Shown here: one piece after another, positions 33,530 through 47,989 of the stretch
How the letters are laid out: each line of letters starts with the position of its first letter
Position numbering within the stretch: position 1 is the stretch's first letter
Source of the DNA: Haliclystus octoradiatus
Taxonomy: Eukaryota; Cnidaria; Staurozoa; Stauromedusae; Haliclystidae
DNA length: 64,000 bases
Reading direction: 5' to 3'
Assembly (NCBI GenBank): GCA_916610825.1
Contig: OU744449.1
Location: 20,429,344-20,493,343, forward strand
Notes under the pieces: generated by a model
What the model saw: the letters and a program-made list of their open reading frames with translations, nothing else
What the model was told of the DNA's origin: nothing
Databases searched by the model: none
Program-made: the position numbers and the translations under genes

Positions 33530-36340
33530 ATCAAATCTGTTGACTTTCAGCTGTTTGCGTGAACATTTCGAAAATAGTTTTTCCATACCAAGAAGTGAAA
33601 ATTCTCGCATAAATTGCCATCTCTATATGGGAATTGCTTAGTTTAATAACAGCCCAGATATCCATATTAACATCGAGTAGGGACAGCTGATGCCCAATGG
33701 TCATGTTGCCAGCGTTAGAGATATGTGGGCTATGTACATTGATCTTGGAAACCCAATTTTATGCTAGCTCGTTATTGAGGCCACCAGAAGAAGCTACAAG
33801 GTTTTTTGTCTCGCTCGAAATTGGATATACCGAAATTAAAAAAGAAATGCTACCGCAGCAATATTAAAAATACTAATCATTTATACTGTTAAAAAAAACG
33901 TTTGCAAAAGCCTTTGATTTCAAAACTTTTTAGTCAATAGCCAGTCAATGTTGTTCCATATAATTTATTCAGAAATATCCCATTAAGTTAGAATTCTAGT
34001 TCAACGTAAACCTTCATTTCGTCGACGTAGCTACATTGCAGCTCTATATGTATAGATGGTCCTGAACATTCAGGTAGATGAAGCAAGTAATAATTAATGG
34101 ATGAAAATTAAGATAGCAATTTTCCAAAATAGAGTATATCAGAGAATTATCTGCAAAATTTTTAACAACCTAATGACAACGTTGATACAACATAACAGAA
34201 ATGGTCAATTAAAAACATTATTATGCTCATGCATATACTGAAACGTTTATAAAGCGGTAATACTTTGATAAGTTATTCTCAATTCATTATGGTTGGAAAT
34301 TATTGATACAAACCCATGTACAAATCTTGTATATACGTATTTGATAACGTACCTTTTCCAGCAAACACCTTTAAAAAGAAGACAAAAAAGTCAATCAATC
34401 TTTTCAATTAAATAGTTAATTAGCAAATGTAGCAAAGATAGTATCAGACGACATCTTTGAAATATATTTTTTTGCACTAATCGTTCTCTATTTACCCTCA
34501 GATATGCCTACAAAACATTGTCCTTATAGCAATCGAGCTCGCAACTGATCGACACTTTTTTAGGTTTGCCATGTGCCGAGATAATTAACATGATATTTCA
34601 TGTACATTAATCGAAGTGAAAATATCCTCTTTGTAAAACATTTTAAACATTTAACGACAAGAGAAAACTTTGAGAATTGCAACGTTTCGATGCCTATATC
34701 ATCTTCAAGCAAAAGAGAATAAATTTGAAGTTGACATGGTATATATAATATAAAAATAAATCTAATTTGCATAACCTATATAATAATAACAATGAAATTT
34801 TACGTACGGATATAAGACAAACAATGACTATTGTAATTATACGGAAATACATTATATGTATAATTTAGACTTCACTGAGTCAGTTTGCACGTCAAATGCG
34901 GCTCCACAACTCCCTGAAGGCTAGCATTCGTTTAATAGGCAATCAAATTCGAGGCACACTTCGTGACAACTGTTACAGTAAACAGGCTTTTTTCGTTTAC
35001 AACTCTACGTCAGTGACTTCTTAGATGTGCGCCGACAGCCAACTCAGTTGATGAAGATGTCGACGACTATAGCCAACATAACATGCAGTACACGAGTCGC
35101 ACTTGAACAAATATACAACTCGTTGCTCAGGCAATAAGACCGATCTTGGATCACGTATTCTTAAATCATCTATAAATTTTTTACTTGCGTAAACTGGCCT
35201 AAAATACATAGCCAAAATTAAAAATATTTGAAGAAGTCTAGTTTGGGAGCTGTGCAATAAGAAGAATTAATATCCCAGAAAGTAATCTACAGGAGTTATT
35301 TCTTTAATACGTTAGAAATAAAAAAACATCTGCACATAGATGCATCAAAGTTCGCAACAGAGTTTTATTAAGTAGCCTACATCATGCCATATACTAATAA
35401 CATTTGTTATGATGTAGCTGATAGGGTTAAATTTTTGTTGGCATTTTTACCTTCCTCTAATACAGTTGCAACATTAAAAACATGATAAATCAGAAATAGT
35501 TCTAATATGCAATCGTCAAAAAGATAATAACGACACTATTTCATTGTATGGACTATACAGAACATTTGAAGTACATCTATTAAGATACTTCTTATAGATA
35601 GAACCAAGCACAGGCTGATTAAGCAAGTGTTTGTCAACTAATAACATGCCTGAAAAATTACTAGATTCTGATTGGCTTAGAGAAATGCAGTTTCGGAGTA
35701 ATTCCTTTGCAAAAAGTCGAAATCAAATCCAAATTGCACTGCAGTGCAAAAAATGATATTCGAATATGAGTGGTCGATAGAGCAATCGAATTGAAATATG
35801 CCAACGAAATTAGAGTTCGATTATTGCAAATGATTGCAACGCGGAATAATGTCGCAGACAAAAACAAGGAGATTTGTAAACGATTATGGAGGAGGAGGTT
35901 TGTAACAACCTGTAAGGAGGTTTGTAAACGATTATGGCAGAATTTAATTTAATGATAGATTTTCAGCTGCAACCGAAGTAAGTAAACGGTTTAAAGTAAT
36001 TTCATAGTTTCAGGTAGTTTCAGTTTGTGAATGATTATAGCGTTCGAAAATAAATAATTCATTTGACGTGATTTCTTTTCAGAGTCTTCGCACAAAACTT
36101 AACTTATTCCCTTTACATATTTCAGGCATGTTTTAAAAAGGAAATCATGTGGCTTCTCAATCAATTCGTATAGTCTAAGTATAACTTCTCAGATAGAAGA
36201 CTGCAACACAGATCTAATATATGATTCGATAGCTAAACCTTCTTAATTCAAAAAATTCGAGACTTTTTCGCTAAAATATATTATATATGTCCATGTTTGC
36301 GCCTGAAATGTCTTATTTCATATAACCGATATACAAACCC
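33530..36340. other. Mostly non-coding stretch
   Basis: Apart from the GIY-YIG fragment at 35021-35257, nothing is recognised. A segment at about 34680-34720 reads cttgaagatgatataggcat followed by cgaaacg, a phrase common near the ends of some retroelements in animals. Confidence 0.35.
35021..35257 (-). pseudogene. GIY-YIG fragment of a Penelope-like retroelement
   Basis: The minus-strand ORF contains LPEQRVVYLFKCDSCTACYV followed by GYSRRHLHQ. This is the VVYxFxCxxCxxxYVGxTxRH pattern of the GIY-YIG domain with its embedded Cys pair, found at the C-terminus of Penelope-like Pol proteins. The expected Glu after the Arg is G-Y-S-R here (usually GET-R), so the active site is altered. It ends at a stop soon after, and no RT is nearby. 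Confidence 0.6.
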
Positions 36341-36343
36341 TTA

Positions 36344-36625
36344 GGGGTAACTTCCATTGCGCTTCGATTGAGATATTCAAATTGAACTTTGGCAGAATGA
36401 CCATAACAAATTTCCACATAATGAAAAGATACCCCAAATGTATTTTTATAAATGGCAGATTCAACCAAGAAAGATGAAAAAACATTTCATAGGCAAAATT
36501 TGTTTTGGGTTATAAAAAACTTGCAAGGGCGTCAAAAGGATGCCTCAAAAAAAATTTATGACTATGCATAACCCAAATTTTTTTTATTGATTTTGAAAAA
36601 GTACCTGAAGTATGGAAGTTACCCC
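36344..36625. mobile_element. MITE with 14-bp perfect inverted ends
   Basis: GGGGTAACTTCCAT at the left is the exact inverse of ATGGAAGTTACCCC at the right. The 282-bp element has no coding content. Right of it, cccccaccggata occurs twice. Confidence 0.7.
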
Positions 36626-36830
36626 CCACCGGATACAAACGCCTTAAATAATAAACCCCCCACCGGATAAATAATTCATTTTTCAGTAGCTATAATCTAT
36701 TTTTACACAACAGCTGCTGCTTATCCATGATATATAACAGACTTAAATACTCGATAAGAGATAATATAATATAATATGAGGTTAAAAAATGTATGTTAGA
36801 GTGCTCAATGTTTGATACGACAGATCATAA

Positions 36831-36970
36831 TATAGAATAGACACAAAGATGAGGCAAATGCGTTTTCCGTTACTTGGACTTTCACGAAACCGTCTGATGA
36901 ACAGAAAGTAAACGCGTGAAACTCCAAGTAATGGAAAAGGCTTTTGCCTCATTTTTATGTCTATTCTATA
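36831..36970. mobile_element. MITE family A, internally deleted copy
   Basis: A 140-bp palindromic element with outer ends tatagaatagacacaaagat and its inverse. It shares gatgaggcaaatgc and the gtaaacgcgtgaa block with the 534-bp copy at 13915-14448. If the terminal TA is excluded from the element, the flanking TA would be the target duplication. Confidence 0.8.
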
Positions 36971-37116
36971 ACTTGGTAAGATATGAATATAATTTGATAT
37001 ATAAAATAAGAGCTTGTAAGTAAATATCCAATTATCCAATATATATATTAATTATATCAAACGGTATATATACACTTAATAATATGTCTACATCAATACA
37101 ATTGGCATAATCTTAC

Positions 37117-37398
37117 CTTTAAGAATGATCCATTCTCAGAAGGGATGAGTTTACTTGTCATTGAGGAAAGCAAAACACAGATTTCTGTGTTGGAAATAGT
37201 CATGAAGTTAGCAGCTTTACAAGAAGGATTGATTAAACATAACGCACCACACGACATTGATGATTTAGAAGGAATTTTTCGTATTACGATGCCAGTCTCT
37301 TCTAAAATATATCCTTTTGTTTTGATATACTTCTCTGTCAATGAATAAAATCCATCAAAAATATGGAAAAGAATTACGATGAAGATGTTGAATTTCAT
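37117..37398 (-). CDS. First exon of a secreted PAN/apple-domain protein
   Basis: ATG at 37398 starts a signal peptide (MKFNIFIVILFHIFDGFYS). A PAN/apple-type module follows with four Cys in the usual spacing (SCGALCLINPSCKAANF, then EICVLL). The exon is 94 codons and ends at AAG|GTAAGA in phase 0. PAN modules bind proteins or carbohydrates outside the cell. The likely partner exon is 29076-29468 on the same strand, giving about 224 residues, although the 7.6-kb intron and the ambiguous acceptor leave room for a missing exon. The piggyBac element lies in this intron. Confidence 0.65.
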
Positions 37399-37399
37399 T

Positions 37400-37989
37400 A
37401 TGAAAGGTATTTTTATCCAGTAGCACTTGAATAGTATTCATCTATCTATTATTGCCCGTCTTCCAAGCAAAAGTAAAACTTATATGGGCGAAGAATTTGA
37501 GTTATGCATTATTGATGGGGAATGGTAGCATATGATTAGCTGGAAGAGTTGGAAATATGAATCACTTAAAAAATAAGATAAATTTTGATTAGTTTTAACA
37601 TTGAAGATATATCATTATTTCACATCCTCAAGATTTTAAAGTTTCAAAAAATAACGCAAAGTTGAGATTTGATAAACTACGAACTATAGGGATAATTTAT
37701 TATGTTACGGATTAAAGGTTAATTCCTTCATCATTAATTGCAATTACTAGAGGAATAGAAAATATAGATAATTGATCTCATGCGGTAATGATTTAGAGAT
37801 TATGGGTTCATTATTATATCGATTACAGCCTAACATGTATACAACATACATGTATTAGAGCATGTATCTTTGGATCGTGAAATATAGAATATACATTATC
37901 ATAGATCTAAGCGATTTTTGGAAAGCGATGCTCTGCCTAAATTACTAATTTATAATATAATAATGTATGTAATGTAATATATATATAAT
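37400..37989. other. Upstream region of the PAN gene
   Basis: AT-rich non-coding DNA between the PAN start codon and the foldback element. A promoter for the minus-strand gene should lie here, but no clear core motif was picked out. Confidence 0.35.
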
Positions 37990-39913
37990 AATTATTCATT
38001 TGACCGCAGATAAACGCATGACTGATGAAATTAATCACGGATATTTAGACAAAGACATGGATTAACAGTGATTCGTATTGGAAATCAAACTGACGAATAT
38101 TCAAATCATCACGGGTTTGATTTAAACTTTGGACGAATATTCAAATTAATAGGGTTTAGTATGGAATATAAAAACAGACGCATATTCAAATTATCACGGG
38201 TGTGATCTAAGCTTTGAACGAACATTCAAATTAATAGGGTTTCGTATGGAATAAAAAAACAGACGCATATTCAAATTATCACGGGTTTGATTTAAACTTT
38301 GGACAAATATTCAAATTAATAGGGTTTTGTATGGAATAAAATAACAGACGCATATTCAAATTATCACGGGTTTGATCTAAACTTTGGACGAATATTCAAA
38401 TTAACAAAGTTTCGTATGGAATATAAAAACAGACGCATATTCAAATTATCACGGGTTTGATCTACACTTTGGACGAATATTCAAACTAATAGGGTTTCGT
38501 ATGGAATAGAGAAACAGACGCATATTAAAATTATCATGGGTTTGATCTAAACTTTGGACGAATATTCAAATTAACAGTGTTTCGTATGGAATATATAAAC
38601 AGACACATATTCAAATTCTCACGGGTTTGATCTAAACTTTGGACGAATATTCAAATTAATAGGGTTTCGTATGGAATAGAAAAACAGACGCATATCCAAA
38701 TTATCACGGGTTTGATCTAAACTTTGGACGAATATTCAAATTAACAAAGTTTCGTATGGAATATAAAAACAGACGCATATTCAAATTATCACGGGTTTGA
38801 TCTACACTTTGGACGAATATTCAAATTAACAGTGTTTCGTATGGAATAAAAAAACAGACGCATATTCAAATTAGCAGAATAATACGACCAAGCTCGTTCA
38901 TATATCCGAATAGAATCACTGTTATAATATCCGAATAGAATCACTGTTATAATATAAATAACAGGGATTGCACACAGAGGAGAGGGGAAGCCGATATTGC
39001 ATTATGCATTGGCATAAACGGAATGGAAAATAAAAATAGACGAATATTCAAATTATCACCGGTTTGATCTAAACTTTGGACGAATATTCAAATTAATAGG
39101 GTTTCGTATGGAATATAAAAACAGACGCATATTCAATTATCACGGGTTTGATCTAAACTTTGGACGATTATTCAAATTAACAGTGTTTCGTATGAAATAT
39201 AAAACAGACGCATATTTAAATTATCACGGGTTTGATCTAAACTTTGGATGAATATTCAAATTAACAGTGTTTCGTATGAAATATAAAAACAGACGCATAT
39301 TCAAATTATAAAAAGGGACACTATTAATTTGAATATTCGTCCAAAGTTTAGATCAAACCCGTGATAATTTGAATATGCGTCTGTTTTAATTATATTCCAT
39401 ACGAAACACTGTTTATTTGAATATTCGTCCAAAGTTTAGATCAAACCCGTGATAATTTGAATATTCGTCTGTTTTTATATTACATACGAAACACTGTTAA
39501 TTTGAATATTCGTCTAAAGTTTAGATCACACCTGTTTTAATTTGAATATTCGTCCAAAGTTTATATCAAACCCGTGATAATTTGAATATGTGTCTGTTTT
39601 TTATTTTAGATCAAACCCGTGATAATTTGGATATGCGTCTGTTTTTATATTCCATACGAAACATTGTTAATTTGAATATACGTCCAAAGTGTAGATCAAA
39701 CCCGTGATAATTTGAATATGCGTCTGTTTTTATATTCCATACGAAACATTGTTAATTTGAATATTCGTCCAAAGTTTAGATCAAACCCGTGGTAATTTGA
39801 ATATTCGTCGATTTGATTTCCAATACGAAACATTGTTAATCCATGTCTTTGTCTAAACATCAATTTGATTAATTTGATCAGTCATGCGTTTATCTGCGGT
39901 CAAATGAATAATT
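37990..39913. mobile_element. Foldback element with satellite-filled arms
   Basis: The outer ends are inverted repeats of about 100 bp. The left begins aattattcatttgaccgcag, and the right ends with the exact inverse of that 20-mer. Inside, an 85-bp unit made of two related half-units (each starting gacg-atattcaaatta) repeats in direct orientation from about 38090 to 39305. From 39310 to about 39830 it repeats in inverse orientation. A unique spacer with a doubled ccgaatagaatcactgttat lies at 38873-39027. No transposase is present. A stray unit (gaatattcgtcc next to gacgaatatgcgtc) occurs outside at 40111-40145. Target duplication uncertain. Confidence 0.85.
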
Positions 39914-40501
39914 CCATTTTTTGGCGCGATTTTGTATGTTTTGATAATTTATTTTCTTTAAAATAATTCATATTGCTTTTATCGACTTTATTATATATTT
40001 TTGTAGTTGATATGGTTCTTTATTCCTTAACTTCGTAAATCTTCCATTAGTATGTTTGTTGTGCTCACAGCATTTGTGCAAAGCGTTATTTAACGCGCTC
40101 CAATATAGGTCTATTTGAATATTCGTCCAGACGAATATGCGTCTAACTTCACAGACATCCAAAAAATCTGAATTAATATCTAAATGTCGTCACGAAAATA
40201 AATATTACTTGTCCAATTTTAATAAATCAAAAACATAACAAATAATCATTTACTGAGAATAAAGGAAACCATCACATTTTTCTACCACTTGTATCAACAA
40301 TAGCAATAACAATAGCATTGTATTAATTAAACAACAGAAAGCAGCATTACGGAGAGTTTATCATAGAACGTATTTTTAAGTACGCAATTAGTTGCTTTCA
40401 AACGTATTTTGGAGGTAGTTTAAAGAAGAATTCGGGACAAAACTTGTAGGCAACAATTGATTGATTATGTTTATTATTATTGATTAGTATTTATTATTGA
40501 A

Positions 40502-41713
40502 ATGAATGAATCAGAATCTGAAAAGATTCAGTGGAATCAGAGTATTGTAAAAACTTTGATTGATAATATCCGTGAAAAGGAGATGTTATGGAACCCCTAT
40601 AATGTATCATACACTAATAGGCAAGCACAGGACACAGCTTGGAGAGATATTGCAGAAAGTATTGGTTTGATAGACAGGAGTGTACAGATAAAATTGAAAT
40701 GGAGAGACTTGAAAGATACTCTAAGAACGAAGTTGAAAGTTGCAGCATCGGAGGCAATAAAAGCTGGCAAAACTACTCACAATTTAGAATACTATGAGAA
40801 AAAATGAGACTACCCAAGGTAATGAGAAAAAAACAATATAACTAGATCTAGAACCAGCTGCACTTGAAGAACAAATGCAGGGGACAGTTACACAGATAGA
40901 ATGAATGAAAGCAAGCAAAAATTTAAGAGAATGAACGATAAAATGAAAATTGAGCTAAAGCAGTATCAAGATTTGGTAGAAAAAAATGTAATTGAAAAAT
41001 CAGCACTTGGTGCAGAAAATAATGAAATCAAAGAGAAAATGAAGGAAATCATTGAAATAATTAAACAATTGGAAATAGAGCTCGTAAAACCAGACAGCAG
41101 GCAGAACAATGAAGAAAGAGAAGGGTATATCTCAAGAAATGTAGAAGAAACTCCAAAAAGAAGCAAGACTTATGAAAGAACCTGATTAAATTATGCAAAG
41201 AATAAAATCTGTAGATTCAATGAAAATTGCAGATATAAGCACGAAGTGACCTGCAGATATTTTCTAAAAAATAAATGTAGCAACCAATCATGTAAATATG
41301 CACACAATGAAAGTGTAGTTTGTAGATGGCATGAAAACGGAAGCTGTCGTTTTGGAGATAGGTGCAAGTTCATACATCGTAAAAGTAAAAGCGATGGTCA
41401 AAATGGGATAGCTGACAAACTCGAAGCCACAAATCAGCCTAGAAGAAACAAAAATATCCAAAATGAAGAGAACGAACACCTGCGCTCGTTAGAAAGTCGA
41501 CAAAAAGAATGGGAAGAAATACAAGAAAGAAAAAATAAAGCATTGCACGAGACAATCATCAACGCAGTACAACAGCAAATACACGAGGAAATACAAGGTA
41601 TCAAGAAAGACTTCAGACAAAACCCAGGGGTACACTCTACCAATACGTGGCAACCACAGATTCAACAGCCAATGTATCCAATGTATAGAACAATGCCTTT
41701 GCAAAAACAATGA
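40502..41713 (+). pseudogene. LINE ORF1: MADF-like domain plus three CCCH zinc fingers
   Basis: Residues from 40502 form a MADF-type DNA-binding domain (VKTLIDNIREKEMLWNPYN, then TAWRDIAESIG and IKLKWRDLKD). A Lys/Glu-rich coiled coil follows at 40901-41185. Three CCCH fingers at about 41200-41390 have spacing C-x5-C-x3-H, C-x4-C-x3-H and C-x5-C-x3-H (ICRFNENCRYKH; YFLKNKCSNQSCKYAH; GSCRFGDRCKFIH). A TGA at 41183 interrupts one frame, and the segment 40805-40900 needs frame changes. ORF1 proteins bind element RNA or DNA. Its stop overlaps the ORF2 ATG (ATGA at 41710-41713). Confidence 0.75.
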
Positions 41714-44700
41714 CAAGACACAAAAAAAAAATAGAATGCCAAAAAGCACCGACAATTGGGCCAAGAGAGGAGAAAAACAATCAAGTACGGAAAAGAAGGA
41801 AAAAAGCAATAGAAAAAAAGTTGAATATGTTAAAAGTATATTATGTAAATATTAGAGGAATAAAATCAAAAATGGAAAATTTATCTGAAATAATACAAAA
41901 CATTGATGCAGATGTAATTGGTATAGTAGAAACACATACCAGCAAGACAGATACAACAGAGATAGAAGGATATCATATATACAGAAATGACAGGAATGAC
42001 GAAGGGGGAGGAGTTTTGATAGGTGTCAAGAAAAAGTATGAAAATGTCACATTGGAAGTAAACAGAACAGAAAACAGCATGGAAAGTCTGTGGATCACAA
42101 TTGGCACCAAGACTAAATATAGAGTAGGAATAGCATATCTCCCAAAAGGAGATGAAGAAAAGAAAACAACACTCAAGGCTTCATATGCTACCTTAAAAGA
42201 AGAAATTACCAAAGGTCAAGATGAAGGGGAAAGAATAATTGTAATGGGAGATTTTAATTGTAAAGTGGGTGACGCAATCACTGGAAACCACATTGAAGTA
42301 ACCAAAGGTGGACGGGTGTTTAAAAAATTGATGAAAGATTGTGGTATGGCAATTATAAATAGTTGGAAGGAATGTCAGGGTGTGTGGACTAGAGTACAAG
42401 GGACGAATCATTCAGTTTTGGACTACGTTATTATAGAGAAGGGTTGTGTAAGAGATCTGAAATCAGTAATAATAGACGAGGAAAAGTTATATACCCCATA
42501 TAGAGTACTTAAAAAAGAAAAAGATGTAATTATTAGATACAGCGACCACAGAGCAATAATAATGGAGTTTAAAGGACAGTTGTCAAGCAGCAGAAAAACA
42601 GAACATAGCAGGCTTCTAAATAAAAATGAATTAAAAAAATACAATAGCTTACTACAGGAACACGAAGTGTCAAACATATTTGATAGTCAGGAAACAACCC
42701 AAGAGCAATATTCAGAATGGACAAAAACAATTATGGAAATCAAAGAAAGATGCAAAACAACAGTAAAACGAAAACATTGTACCAACAAACAAAGATAATT
42801 AATGGCTGCAAAACGGAAAGTTAAATTACAATACAGAAATGCCAGTAACAAGGAACAGTTGGAAAAAAGAAAAAGACTTATCACAAACCACATTTATGAA
42901 GAACAGCAACAAGCACAAGCAAAACGGATAACACGAACAGTGGAGTCATTACAGAACAAAGGAAATGGATTGAAGGAGGAAAAGTTTTGGGAATTTCGCA
43001 GGAGGATAAAAGGAAATCAAGAAGAGCTACCTATAGCCATGATAGATGAAAACAGTGAAAAACAAGAAGAAAAATCTGAGATATTGCAAATATTCCGAAA
43101 TTTTTATATAGATTTGTTCAAAGGAGTGCAACCAACGGAGGGCTATGCCCATGAAAATGAAGAAAAAATAAACAAGAAATTAACGAATGTAGAAACAGAA
43201 GGTAATGCCCAAGAACAACTCAAATACTCTATGGAGGAAGTGGAAAGTATAATCAAATACCTAAATCGCAACAAAGCACCAGACAGCGAAGGATGGCGAA
43301 ATGAGATGGTAATTGAAGGAGGATTGGAGATGGTTAAGTCTCTTGCTAAGCTATTCAATAAACTGTCAGCAGATAACTCCACGCCTATTGAATGGGAGAA
43401 AATGGAGATAAAATCAATATATAAGAACAAGGGATCAAAAACGGAAATGAAAAACAGAAGAGGGATATTCTTAACCAGCATATTGAGCAAGCTGTATGAA
43501 AAGTTGATAATGGGGAAAACACAGGACGATGTCAAATTTAGCACTTTTCAGAATGGTGGCAGAAAGAGAAGATCAACAAAAGACAATTGGCTGGCTCTAT
43601 TGATGGTATTAGATAACAACAAAAGACTAAATAAATCCACATATATACTGTTTGCCGATGCAGAAAAATGCTTTGACAGGTTATGGCTAGAGGACTGTCT
43701 TGTGGACCTACACACGGCAGGGATGCGGGCGAGAGAAGTGGCTACAATTCATAACTTAAATCGAAATGCAAGAATAACTATTCGAACACCCCATGGAAAT
43801 ACTCCTGAAATACATATAAAAAACATTGTGAAACAAGGCACTGTATATGGTCCTCAGCTATGCTGTGTCAGTACTGATTTAATAAACAATGTGGGTAAAC
43901 CATCAAGTACAATTGTTTCACACAATTTAGCAATACAAGCACTGATATATGTAGATGATATTGCAGTTGCAGGGAGCAAAGAGACCATAGAAATAACAGG
44001 GAATAACCTTGCACTGATGGAAGAGAAAAAGAAGTTCACATTCAGTATCAATAAGACCAATTACATAATTATTAAATCAGGGAAAAAAGAACAGGAAGAA
44101 GCTTATATAAAATTGAAAAGAGGAAAAGTCAGCAAAACTAAAGAGTATAAATACCTTGGAAATTGGATTAATAGCAGTGGGACAGCAGAAAGACAAATTG
44201 AGCAGATTGAGAACAACATGCACGGAATTACCAAGGAACTAAAGCGAATAGGGAGAGAGGAGCACCTTGGGAAATACAGCACTAGCGCTCAGCTGCTTAT
44301 GTACGAAAAAACAGTAATTCCAACAGTAATTTATAATCTAGAAGTTTGGACTACATTAAGGAAAGTTGACTTATCCACAGCACAAAAAAGAATTCTAAAA
44401 TTACCCAACAGTACCCCCTATTGGGGAATTCTGAAAGAAATTGGTATGTGGCCCATCAGTATGTACATAGCATATCAACGCCTAATACTTTTTCAAAACA
44501 TAATAACATCAGACGACGAACGATTAGGTAAAAAGGTCTTATTAGAGCAGATAAACCAAGATACGGAAACAAGCTGGTACGGTGAAACCAAAAGAATGGC
44601 AGAAGAATTGAAAATAGATGAATTGGAAGCAACCAGGGCTACGAAGCAAGAGTGGAAAGAAATTATAAAAGAAAAGATACAGGAGGAAGTGAATAGAACA

Positions 44701-45053
44701 AGTACAGAAAAAGAGAAAAAGATGAAGAAGTTAAGATACCAGAAGAAGCAGCATATCAAAGGCAGGAATATTTGAATGTAATAGGAATAAGTGAGGCGAG
44801 TGAGTTGCTGAGGTTGAGATTGGAAATGACTGACATAGGAAACAATTTGGGAAAGAGAAGAATGTGTTGCTGTGGATTAGAATTGGAGTCTTTAGATCAT
44901 TTGATTGAATGCATCACTGTGAAAAAAATGACTAAAGACGAGAATAATAATGAGCCCATAACGATCAATGACATAGAGCAAGCAGATTTACAAGGCCTTC
45001 AAAGAGCAAACACTTGGATAAAAATGTACATAGAAATAAGAAACGGAAAATAA
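41710..45053 (+). pseudogene. LINE ORF2: endonuclease and reverse transcriptase, broken
   Basis: 41710-42798 is an AP-like endonuclease with YYVNIRGIKSKM, IGIVETHTSK, IIVMGDFNCKVGD, LDYVII and the SDHRAI active-site end. TAA at 42796 is followed in the same frame by 42802-44775, the RT (APDSEGWRNEM, FADAEKCFDRLW, KQGTVYGPQLC, then the catalytic YVDD in ALIYVDDIAVAG). So EN and RT are one ORF split by a single stop. A frameshift in the A-rich stretch near 44700-44770 then moves reading to 44772-45053, which carries the C-terminal CCCGLE-x4-DHLIEC motif. One stop and one frameshift separate this copy from an open frame. Confidence 0.85.
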
Positions 45054-45364
45054 CCGGAAAAAATCAAATTACCGTCGGTATAGTAGTAATAGCTCACTAT
45101 ATTGATTAAGTAAACTCACAGTTAGATTTATCAATGTACACATAAAGTTGATAAAATTAAGATATTATGTAAATTTTAGCCTTGTACTCATTTAAGATGT
45201 GCTTGCCATAGTATGGCAAAGAGGACACGTGACAATACAATACAATACAACGTAGATATCATGAATATTTTTCATTGAGTAAAAATTCTGTCTGTTGAAG
45301 ATCGCTGTGAAAAGCGTGAAACTTGAGTAACAGTAAAGAATGTGTATTCTTTGACTCTTTCGCC

Positions 45365-47775
<2,411 letters not shown>

Positions 47776-47920
47776 CATTATCATTTGTCAAGTTGTGAGC
47801 TGCATCTAATCCAAGCCAAAACTCACCACAAATATGACCAAATCCTTCCTTATACGACAACCAATAGCGAAAAAAGTCTACACTACCATCTAGTCGTCTC
47901 TGTAGTATTTTCCAGCTTTC
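47776..47920 (-). pseudogene. FReD exon fragment fused in frame to the LINE
   Basis: Minus-strand translation reads [19 protein letters not shown], then [24 protein letters not shown]. This is the beginning of the 261-bp FReD exon type seen at 12.8, 17.0 and 23.5 kb, but on the opposite strand and clearly diverged. After about 45 residues the frame runs without a stop into the LINE RT, so one 144-residue ORF (47426-47860) holds both. The rest of the domain is missing. A Gypsy pol remnant lies on its other side. It is either a dead exon hit by a LINE or a mobilised piece. Confidence 0.8.
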
Positions 47921-47989
47921 AATTGTATCCTTTGGGAAAATATGAGGAAAGATTTAATTAACTGACAATAACCAATTTCAATTTCAGTT

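Larger units (their letters stand above)
40400..45262 (+). mobile_element. Near full-length non-LTR retrotransposon (LINE)
   Basis: It encodes ORF1 (MADF, coiled coil, CCCH fingers) and ORF2 (AP-type endonuclease, RT, C-terminal Cys/His motif), followed by a short 3' UTR ending in a tandem acaat run at about 45232-45252. The 5' end is only estimated. Frame damage in both ORFs makes this copy inactive. The clade was not determined; the AP-like endonuclease excludes the R2-type restriction-like group. Confidence 0.85.

Noticed and set aside
34670..34725. Hammerhead ribozyme near the GIY-YIG fragment (minus strand, gatga with cgaaac)
   Set aside because: The CUGAUGA core is not intact and stem II does not pair convincingly.
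36782..37039. An 85-codon minus-strand ORF
   Set aside because: It runs through the 140-bp MITE of family A and has no domain.
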